From Liriodendron chinense (taxonomy: Eukaryota > Streptophyta > Magnoliopsida > Magnoliales > Magnoliaceae): a stretch of DNA of 64,000 bases. Numbering within the stretch: the first letter of the stretch is position 1; every line of letters starts with the position of its first letter. The stretch lies in the NCBI GenBank assembly GCA_003013855.2, contig PVNU02001430.1, positions 372,001-436,000 on the forward strand, in the 5' to 3' direction. Under the pieces are notes generated by a model that searched no databases, was not told the origin of the DNA, and saw only the letters and a program-made list of their open reading frames with translations. The position numbers were made by a program, and so were the translations under genes. Below are positions 56,440-64,000 of this stretch, piece after piece.

Positions 56440-56457
56440 TCCCCGGCAACGGCGCCA
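56440..56457 (-). other. A4 primer binding site, tRNA-Asp (perfect)
   Basis: TGGCGCCGTTGCCGGGGA on the minus strand, extending to GATC-complement bases, matches the plant tRNA-Asp(GTC) 3' end without mismatch. Confidence 0.92.
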
Positions 56458-57431
56458 AAAACTTGTTCGCTTCCCCAAGTGTAGGGTTGCGATGTAGTAA
56501 TAAACTCGGTAAGACCGAGGTCGATCCACAGGGACTATGTAGGATCTCACAAATTCATCCACAAGTGTCTATTGAAGTCTACTAATCAGATTGTTGTATA
56601 AAGTTGATGTGAGTAACAAAAGCTGAATTAAATCGAGAGTAATTAATTATAAAAGAGTACTAGGGTTTTAAGGATCCACTTGTAGCAATCCTTGATATTC
56701 AATCCGCTGTGGTTTCTTATTCTCTCAACTAGAATCGACATTCCTGTCCGTCCAGTCGGATGATAGAACTGTTAAACCAACAGTCTGTAATATGTAAGTT
56801 CTATGCATAAGATTCACTCAGTCTGGGCTGAGCTGAGCATGCTCAATTGCATAGGTCATTCCCCTTTCCTATAGGTCCAGTTCTCAATCATAACCATCCC
56901 TAAGTCCTCTCACAAGACAAAGATAGATTAGGATCTGAACTAGATTCAAATCACCAGCAGAGTCCTTACATATTCCAGAAAATCAACTAAAATAGAACTT
57001 TGGCCTGAAGTCCCTTTATGAAGAGCTTAGTACTAGAGCGCACTCCGATTCCTCGGATCATACAGGTCTATACCGTTGCAAACAAATTAAGAAGTTAAGT
57101 AATTCATCCAAACATCCATGAGTCATCACAAGACTAGGAAAAATTACTTAAAAACTTGTATAAACTTCAAACCTTAGTTCATAATCATGAATTCCAAACT
57201 AAAACCACTTAACTACGAATTAAAACATCTTGGATTCACTACAAGCTTCACCTCTTAGCCCTAGCTAAGAGGTTTAGCTGCTTATGATCCAAGGAAACAT
57301 GAAACAACTACAAAAAGCATGAAAACAGCAAAGCAAACCAAAAGGAGTTGTGAAACTCCAATCTTCACTTCCACAGCCTCCAACCTCGCTTGAGCCCTTC
57401 TAGGATGCCCTAGGAACAATCCCTAGGTGTC

Positions 57432-57439
57432 TATTTATA
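57432..57439 (-). promoter_or_regulatory. TATA box of A4 5' LTR
   Basis: TATAAATA on the minus strand replaces the TATAAAAG of A1 and A2 and is followed by GACACCTAGGG. Confidence 0.65.
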
Positions 57440-57543
57440 GTCTGGAGGCTCCACAACTTCGAAAGAATCGAGAAAGTGCGTAACACTTACGCAGCGCAGA
57501 GAAAATCGGGATGAATTTAGAAGTTTCTATCTCCTTTCGCACA

Positions 57544-57859
57544 GCCGACCGGTCACGACCAGTCGGCTTCAAAATATAGTCATTCCAGCAAGCATGGCCG
57601 ACCGGTCATGACCGGTCGGCCTCATTCGATCATCAGTCCAGCAAGCACCCCCGACCGGTCATGACCGGTCGGCCCTTTTCATTGAGGTCCAGCAGCCTTG
57701 TCCGACCGGTCATGACCGGTCGGACGCCTTCAGCACTTTTCCAGCACCAATGACCGACCGGTCATGACCGGTCGGTCCTCTTTAGTAATGCCCACATACA
57801 TGGCTGACCGGTCATTGACCGGTCTGGCTTCCTTGGCCGACCGGTCACGCCCGGTCAGC
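57544..57859 (-). promoter_or_regulatory. Palindrome array, A4 5' LTR (7 units, 50-53 bp spacing)
   Basis: Arm starts are at 57545, 57598, 57651, 57702, 57754, 57804 and 57837, so the intervals are 53, 53, 51, 52, 50 and 33 bp. Units with central AT are perfect palindromes. They lie upstream of the TATA box in the element's sense. Confidence 0.8.
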
Positions 57860-58121
57860 TTCATTTCCTTCTTATTTTCTTCTTTTCTTTCATCTGCTTT
57901 CTTCTCTGCTTTGGTTCTTTCTTTCTTTTCTTCTTTGGTCCTCAAACATTCTTCATCAGAATGATCCCAAGTGAGCTCTTTATGTCTTCAATTGAGTAGA
58001 GTCCACCCTCAATCCTGTAGTCACAAAACATGCATTGAATTAGCTTACAAACCCTACAAACCTTGCACAATGAGTGATGAATTGGGGTTAGAATATGCAC
58101 AATTAAGAGCTTAACACACGA

Positions 58122-59711
58122 GACATGCGAATCCGATCACTACAGGTATACGGTGATTCTCGGTTAGTTGTGGGACAGCTTATGACGGAATATGAAGTCC
58201 GCAAGCCGGAGCTGTCATCTCTTTTCCATCAGGCCCGAGCCCTATTCGATCATTTTCTGGACAGTACAGTGTCGCACGTCCCAAGAGCTGAAAATTCTCA
58301 AGTAGACGCATTGGCTAACCTGGCCGCGGCTCTCGCGCACCCAGGGGGCAGCCCACTTCAAGTCACCATAGAAGAAAGGAGAATATTACCATCCCTCACA
58401 GCGGCCGAGAATGTCACGAGTGCAAGCCCTGTACATTGCTTTGAGATCACAGAAGAGGAAGATTGGAGAAGACCATTCTCAGATTACTTGAGGTATGGGT
58501 TCTTACCTGAGGATCCGCAAATGCGCACTCAAGTTAGAAGGCGTGCCAGCTCGATCGTCCTCTTAGAAGAAGTACTGTATCGACGCTCTAGCGATGGAAC
58601 GCTGTCAAGTTGCCTGGCCCGAGAAGAAGTTCATGATACGCTGAGAGAGGCGCACGGAGGAGAATGTGGTGCCCATCAAGGCGGACGAAACCTACATCAT
58701 CGAGTTCAGCACATGGGCTATTATTGGCCCACCATGGTGAAAGATGCGATGGACTACGTTAGGAAATGCCATCAGTGTCAGATACATGCTGACATCATAC
58801 ATATACCTCCAGAAGAACTGCATCAGTCAGTGATGTCTTGGCCTTTTGCGGCCTGGGGAATGGATGTGATAGGCCTCATTAGCCCCTCTTCCTCTCAAGG
58901 GCACCAGTACATACTGGCGGCAACAGATTATTTCTCTAAGTGGGCTGAGGCTGTGGCCCTAAAGAACGTGAAAGCTAAACAAGTGGAGGGTTTCATCCGG
59001 AACGCCATCATCTATAGACATGGTATTCCCGCTCGGATCGTCATGGATAATGGCACGCCCTTCCGAAATGCTGTGATCGACAAGCTGTGTGCCAAGTTCA
59101 AGATCAAGCATTGCTACTCAACACCCTATTATCCTCCTGCAAATGGGCTTGCTGAGGCATTCAACAAAACCATCGTGAAGATTTTGAAGAAAACGGTGGC
59201 AGAGAATAAGAAAGATTGGGACAAACGGTTGCCCGAAGCACTTTGGGCATATCGTACTACGCACCGCACAGCAACGCGGGCTACTCCCTATTCACTAGTA
59301 TACGGCACGGAGGCCATCATCCTGATGGAAGTTCAGGTCGAGTCCCTGTGAGTAGAACTTCGGAACTCCTTGACAGATGACCGTAATGCTAAGCTCAGGA
59401 TGGTCGAGCTCGATGCCTTGGACGAGAAGAGGCTCGCGGCACAACAACGGCTAGAGATGTACCAGAAGCATATCTCAACAGCGTATGACAAGCGAGTCAG
59501 GGGTAGATCCTTCAAGAAGGGTGACTTGGTGCTCGTAATGAAGCGACCGACAGCCGCGCACACTACAAAGAGCAAGTTTGACCCTAAGTGGGACCCGATA
59601 TGCATCATAGAAGAAGTTTACTCCAACGGGGCCTACCATTTAGTGAGTTTCAACGGTGGCGGAGCCGGTTTTGCAATTAATGGCCGATTTCTGAAGAAAT
59701 ATTACCCCTAA
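58122..59711 (+). pseudogene. T2 second RNase H end and integrase
   Basis: The frame continues the second RNase H: SLQVYGDSRLVVGQLMTEYE (catalytic Asp in YGDSRL), then VPRAENSQVDALANLAAALA. Integrase follows with its zinc region (HRVQHMGYYWPTMVKDAMDY, CHQCQ), Asp in WGMDVIG, Asp in IVMDNGTPF and Glu in NGLAEAFNK. The C-terminus has KRLPEALWAYRTTHRTATRA and, after TGA at 59349-59351 (CGA to TGA), RGRSFKKGDLVLVMKRPTAA and a terminal FLKKYYP. The second RNase H is the mark of Tat elements. The triad residues are all present. Confidence 0.92.
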
Positions 59712-60276
59712 CAGTCCACCTGTTACTTTCCTTTACATAAATAGGAGAAATATAAACTCCCCAAGAGAGGGAATGTAATAAGTAAGGATAGAAACGGAGA
59801 ATGAAATGGAGTAGAATACAGTAGATAAGCCTGTAGTTACAAAAGCTAATCAGTTACTTCGTATTCTTGCAGGTCTTCCTTGCCCTTGCTATGGAGAAAT
59901 AACCAAGAAGGACCATTCGTCTACGACACGAGCATATCCCGAGTTCAGAAACCCTAGACACTCCCGAAATCGACGACAAAGGGAAGTATTACTCTTTTCA
60001 TTTCATTCTACATTCATCACTTACTAGAATTGCGATTATTATTGCTATTATTGCAAACCATTCTAACACACATCACACAAACATAACACGATAGAAAAAT
60101 AATTGCTATTGTCATTTCATTTAATAAAAGTTTGGTTGACATCTTTTCGACGCCATATACATGAATGGTCAAAAGGTAAGTATCTCTTACACCAACTACA
60201 AAATTTTCTAAAGGTAAGATCCTACGATCATTTCTATACATTTGAAGTCAAGAAGGAGAGCATCGGGAGCGAAAGA
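59712..60276 (+). other. T2 region between integrase and antisense gene
   Basis: AT-rich sequence with no gene that I can support. It contains the convergent 3' ends of T2 pol and the antisense PMD gene. Confidence 0.6.
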
Positions 60277-60965
60277 TCAAAGCTTCTCCAAACATCCCGA
60301 TATCAGCCTGATCACGGCCACCCTGGCAGTTTCCATCGTTGACTTTGCTGCAGATAACACCTCCGCAGGATCAAGAACATGTTGAAGTTCAGCAGTCAAA
60401 TCCTCCAACTGTTTGCGCGCTACTTCGCCCTCACTCTCGAGCCGCGTGACCGTTATCTGACCCTGAGTAACTACTGACTCGAGATGGGCAGCTTTGAAGC
60501 TCATGACGATCTTCTCCTCTTGCAGACGCTCAATTTCAACGTCGATTTCAGCTATACGGCCCAAGCACCCTTCATACTGTATCTTATTATTTTGTAAGGA
60601 TTCTCGTGCATTCGCCGTAGAATGCACGTGACGTTCCACTGCAGGTCCCAAAGACTCTACAATTCTCCGCTTGTCCTCGGTAGCAGGATCAGGCTCGACG
60701 CGCTCAGCAGCTGCTACGTTTGCGAGGGAGCTTTCGAACGCAGAGATGTGATTGACAACCATGAGCGCATCAGACCCAACAACTCCGACACAAGCTTCCA
60801 GCGCTTTCATGCCAGCGCCTAGCATATGCCATTCTTGTGGATCGGCCAACGCCTTCGCAAGGCTAGACAGCAGGCCCTTCAGCACGCTCTGACAAAAACA
60901 ATCTAAATGTTCAAATGCAGGAATGTCCAGCATCATAGCAATGGCGACGCCAGAATCGACGGCAG
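60277..60965 (-). CDS. Antisense PMD gene, last exon (coiled-coil tail)
   Basis: The exon begins after the acceptor TTCTTGCAG (AG at 60967-60966) and ends with TGA at 60277. Splicing from 61201 keeps the frame. The 229-residue stretch has long helices, with a heptad-like segment IAEIDVEIERLQEEKIVMSF and SEGEVARKQLEDLTAELQHV. No catalytic motif is seen. A helical, coiled-coil C-terminus is common in plant mobile-domain proteins carried by transposons. No stop breaks this exon. Confidence 0.7.
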
Positions 60966-61200
60966 CTGCAAGAAAGAATGCAAGACGAACAAATGGTGCA
61001 TTAGCAAAAATGAAAGAAGAAACTACAAGTCATAATCTAATGTAAAGTGCGAAGGAGACGATGCGACGGAAGTGGCAGAGGTAGGTATTGACTCAATAAG
61101 ATCTGTAGAAATAAAATAATGATAACAAAATATGGTTAGTATGATTATGCAGGAATCAAAGAAGAAAAGTACAAAGCAGAACCACAATCGCATTTCTTAC
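60966..61200 (-). other. Intron 2 of antisense PMD gene (235 bp)
   Basis: The donor is CACAAG followed by GTAAGAAA at 61200; the acceptor is a T-rich tract ending GCAG at 60966. The phase matches on both sides. A small extra exon within it cannot be excluded. Confidence 0.65.
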
Positions 61201-63251
61201 CTTGTGCTCGCGGAATGTTGGGTCCGACTTCGACCACAGTAGAGCGTGACGTATCCACGACTTCCAACTCAACAGGACAGTCTACTCGCAATGAACAACC
61301 TGATGGAAGGACCGAAGAAGGATCGACGTTCCCCTCACGCATCTCAAGCCCAGGAACGGATTCCTTAGCTTTATTAGCACGAACGGGCAAACAAGGAGGA
61401 ACATCCGTGGACAACCTCGTAGTCGGTGCCACAACAGCCTGAGAAACGAAGAATAAAGGCTCGGAAGAAGGTTGGACCCTGACGTTGTCGTAGAGTTGCG
61501 CTTCGATCCCTGCCATGGCAACATCGTCAAGATCACCTACATCCCCGACTCCGGCATCGTTATCATAATAATTCGTGAGGGAATCATCGTTGCTATGATC
61601 GTTGGCATGGTCCACTCCCCAGTCATCACCAGAATAATCTACAGGTTCATCTTCAAGCTGTGACCCCGAACCATCGAGGCACGCCGCTCCCTGACCATCA
61701 CCGTCTTCAGAACCATCTTCGGCATTGTCCCCCTCGACATCTGCAGGCTCGGACTCACCTCCGTCACGATTATCGATAATTATATCTTCTTCGTCTGCAA
61801 TCTCCTCTGTAGCACCAGACCGAAGCTCACCTTCTTCACGGCTATCGGCAACAGTCGCACCTACCACTATCTCTGGAGTAGTGATCTGCAACGACGGATC
61901 CAAATTCCCCCACTTCTTGATATGTAACATTTCTGCCTTTCTTAAGTTTTTCTCAGGTGCTGACGGGCGAACTCTTGGTGTGAGTCTTATCTTGACTCTC
62001 AACTGATCTCTCGCGCAGCCCGGTGGAAGATCGTCAATGAAATCATCATAAGGTCTAACTCCTGCCATGCCTCCCATAGGCTCACCCTCTTCGACAGATG
62101 GAGGAGCAGTCTCTGCCAGAGGACACGAAGATCCGACCCCTTGCTGACATCTCTATATAGGGACCCCGAAGCAATACCATCCGTTTAATGCTCCATCTTC
62201 TTTCCTACGAGTGATCGGCACGTTCAAGGAAGTCAGATGGCTGGTACCAGGAACTCCGACGGCCTCACGCTGCTCACAAAGATAACCAAGACCGTCCTCA
62301 GGAACGTCATTCAACCTTGGAGGATAGAGATAGAGAGGGAAATCGACAGGTTTGGCACCTCGGATGCGCGCATACTGATGCCCCCACCATCTCATCCAAC
62401 CATAAGAGGTCGCGGGACGTCGACTACCGCCAGGCAACACGAACCTCGCGCCAGATCGCGTTAGCAAAAGTTGGTCCCACATCCACTCCCAATGGACAAG
62501 ACCCGTGCCATATGCTCGTTCTATCCTCGTCACGCTCGGAAGAGTCGACAGAACGCCCTGATCGTAGCCGAACTGTCTGGCGAACCTGCTCGGATAATAA
62601 GGCTCGCGCCAGAACTCCATGCCTTCGCGGAACGGGAGAGAGGCGGTCCGGATTGATATTAGGAATTCTCTGTTAGAAGAGTCAACCGAATCCTCATCAT
62701 CGACGACTTCGATATCTTCATCAGCAATGGAAGCAGGAAAATGGTAAAAGTCAACTTCATTCTCACTGCAGATCCTTGAAGACACCCATTCTGGCGTCTT
62801 AAGCACCATCTTGGCCTTCATGAACCTGATAAGAGGCGCTTGGTCCGGAAAGAAGTAGGCGTGAGGCTTCATTCCATATACCCACAGGAAATAAACGCCT
62901 AACCAGCCGCAGAAATAATGCCACGGGCAATGGGCAGCATCCATTCCATTAGCAGGTTTGTCCGGATTACTGGCAACATAACCAAACGCTCTATATATGC
63001 TGCAGAGTACAGGTGGCGCTATAGAAAGACGTTGAACACTGGCAAGGGCACCGGCCATAACGAAGCAAGAAACCCTGACGCCATCAGCACTCTTCGAGCT
63101 GGGAAGCGCGACTGCGGACAACCAGTAAGCAAGGAAGCCTGCTAGCTCTCAAGTGGGAGACAATACGTTCGGGTAAGGAAATTTGCATTGGAACCTTTGT
63201 TGTAAAGCCCTTATTCTTTTAACATCAACTTTATATTTTTCGTAGTCGATC
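61201..63251 (-). pseudogene. Antisense PMD gene, middle exon (plant mobile domain, acidic linker)
   Basis: After the acceptor CTCTTTCAG the frame gives IDYEKYKVDVKRIRALQQRF, then TGA at 63151-63149 (fits CGA to TGA), then the second half of the plant mobile domain: GFLAYWLSAVALPSSKSADG, APPVLCSIYRAFGYVASNPD, HYFCGWLGVYFLWVYGMKPH. A TAG at 62155-62153 separates this from a 310-residue acidic region (EEIADEEDIIIDNRDGGESE) in the same frame. Only these two stops break the exon, though an unrecognised intron at either place is possible. The PMD family (PF10536) occurs in host proteins such as MAIN/MAIL1 and in many transposons; its molecular role is not settled. Confidence 0.75.
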
Positions 63252-63352
63252 CTGAAAGAGAGAAAGGAGAGAGAATTTCACATAAAAAGCTATGCAGGAG
63301 AAAAGAGCATACATCATGAAAAGAAAGAAAAAGACATCCCGGGAAGACTTAC
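63252..63352 (-). other. Intron 1 of antisense PMD gene (101 bp)
   Basis: The donor is GTAAGT at 63352-63347; the acceptor is a long pyrimidine tract CTCTCCTTTCTCTCTTTCAG ending at 63252. The intron is T-rich, as plant introns are, and splicing restores the reading frame. Confidence 0.75.
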
Positions 63353-64000
63353 TTCAAGCCGTGGCTGAAGTAAACTGACCAATCTTCATAGTGTATCTTT
63401 GTAATGTAGTCAAATTGTTGCAATTCATTGAACAACTCCAAACACACCTTGGAATGATAGGCCTTCCGATCACCTTCGCGCCTGAAGCCACACAATTCTT
63501 CATCAGAGGGGATATATTCGTGATAATACCCGCTGCGTATGGGCAGGCCTGCCATCATCTTAAGATCCCAGAGGGTTATGCTCATCTCTCCTTGAGGAAG
63601 ATGGAAAGAGTTGGTAACGGAACTCCAATAATTTAAGAAGCCCTTGAGAATCGTCGGATCTCGCAGAAAGAAGCCGGCAGTCGCCTCGATGGCATAGTAG
63701 AGCCCGACCTCCCTCAGCACAGCCTCGTGCCGGATCAGAATCTCCTTCGCCCAGGGGATGTAGCTGTCACGACAATTCAGATGCCCTCGGGTACGGAAGC
63801 TCGAAGTTTCCCACATTGCGGACGTGCTCATAGGAAGGAATCTTTGACGCACCATCTCAAAGAAATGAGTCGGATAAGGTGCATGCGGATCACATGTAGG
63901 CATGAGGAAAGTCATTTCCTTAATCTCACCAACCTTTTGTTGCTTCCCGTTGCTTCCTAGGGTGGCGGTGAGTAATCTCTCAGGAACTGAAGACCATCTC
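63353..64000 (-). CDS. Antisense PMD gene, 5' exon (plant mobile domain start, open to window edge)
   Basis: An ATG lies at 63915 but the frame stays open to position 64000, so the true start may be outside. Typical PMD blocks are present: PWAKEILIRHEAVLREVGLY, AIEATAGFFLRDPTILKGFL, SSVTNSFHLPQGEMSITLWD, LKMMAGLPIRSGYY. It runs antisense to T2 gag-pol, downstream of integrase, where Tat elements are known to carry extra ORFs. A captured host gene and a separate older insertion remain possible, since the T2 3' LTR is not seen. Confidence 0.75.

Larger units (their letters stand above)
47664..58116 (-). mobile_element. A4: Athila-like LTR retrotransposon, nearly complete
   Basis: A 10,453-bp minus-strand element with two 1653-bp LTRs that differ at few positions, CACGA duplications, a perfect tRNA-Asp primer site and a polypurine tract. 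Gag, zinc knuckle, protease, reverse transcriptase, RNase H and integrase are all present. Only a few defects break it: TAA in gag (55180), TGA in RNase H (52171), a 7-bp deletion near 51990 and TAA in integrase (51368). It is the best reference copy for A1 and A3 in this window. Confidence 0.95.
56464..58116 (-). repeat. A4 5' LTR
   Basis: This 1653-bp copy of 47664-49316 has the hairpin at 57250-57273 and, in RNA sense, begins TGTTAAGC rather than TGTTGAGC. It has the same seven palindromes. Confidence 0.95.
38277..64000 (+). mobile_element. T2: large Tat-lineage Ty3/gypsy element (3' end beyond window)
   Basis: It has a 3628-bp LTR (38277-41904), a primer site, one gag-protease-reverse transcriptase-RNase H frame, a second RNase H and integrase (to 59711), then an antisense gene. 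The second RNase H (aRH), the reverse transcriptase type and the long LTR place it in the Tat lineage near Ogre-like elements. A4 (47664-58116) splits the second RNase H. At least nine in-frame stops and one frameshift make it defective. GTAAC at 38272-38276 is the expected left duplication, but the right one is not visible. Confidence 0.88.

Noticed and set aside
61215..62006. Plus-strand ORFs opposite the acidic PMD linker
   Set aside because: They are mirror readings of the antisense exon, Ser- and Ile-rich, with no motif.

Overview
This is nuclear DNA of a flowering plant with a large, repeat-rich genome. No ordinary host gene is visible. Essentially the whole window consists of long-terminal-repeat (LTR) retrotransposons of the Ty3/gypsy superfamily inserted into one another. 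Two lineages are present: Athila-like elements (primer sites matching plant tRNA-Asp, LTRs running TGTTGA...CGAACA, Athila-type protease and reverse transcriptase) and Tat-like elements (a second RNase H, very long LTRs in one case, and an antisense extra gene). The species cannot be named from the sequence.

Layout, with labels used throughout. N1 (+, before 1 to 27651) is a non-autonomous Athila relative whose interior carries an unrecognised acidic ORF instead of gag-pol. Inside N1 sits A1 (+, 3124-23796), an Athila element with a gag deletion. Inside the reverse transcriptase of A1 sits A2 (-, 7650-18964), another Athila element. Inside A2 sits A3 (+, 12921-14520), a solo LTR. N1 itself lies in T1 (-, 27652-37395 visible), a Tat element keeping gag, protease and one LTR. 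T1 also received N2 (+, 29684-36529), a second copy of the N1-type element. T1 in turn lies in A5 (+, 37396-38276), the tail of another Athila element. A5 is then cut by T2 (+, 38277 to beyond 64000), a large Tat element with a 3.6 kb LTR. The second RNase H of T2 is split by A4 (-, 47664-58116), the most complete Athila copy here. Five-base target-site duplications support A1 (GCTAG), A2 (TATGA), A3 (TGTAT), N2 (TTAGG) and A4 (CACGA), so the chain A5 > T1 > N1 > A1 > A2 > A3 is six levels deep.

All Athila-type LTRs, autonomous or not, carry 3 to 7 copies of a GACCGGTC-based palindrome upstream of the TATA box, spaced near 52 bp in A2, A3 and A4. They also share a hairpin downstream of the TATA box, and a conserved 3' untranslated region with two polypurine tracts about 920 bp apart. 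N1 and N2 share these signals with A1, A2 and A4 but lack gag-pol, so they were probably moved by Athila proteins in trans.

Downstream of the T2 integrase, on the opposite strand, lies a spliced gene with a plant mobile domain (PMD) and a coiled-coil tail (60277 to beyond 64000). Two introns with good splice signals keep its frame, but two in-frame stops interrupt the middle exon. Most nonsense codons in the window are explained by C-to-T change, as expected for methylated, silenced repeats. Several ORF starts are only the first possible start after a stop; real starts are stated where the sequence supports them.
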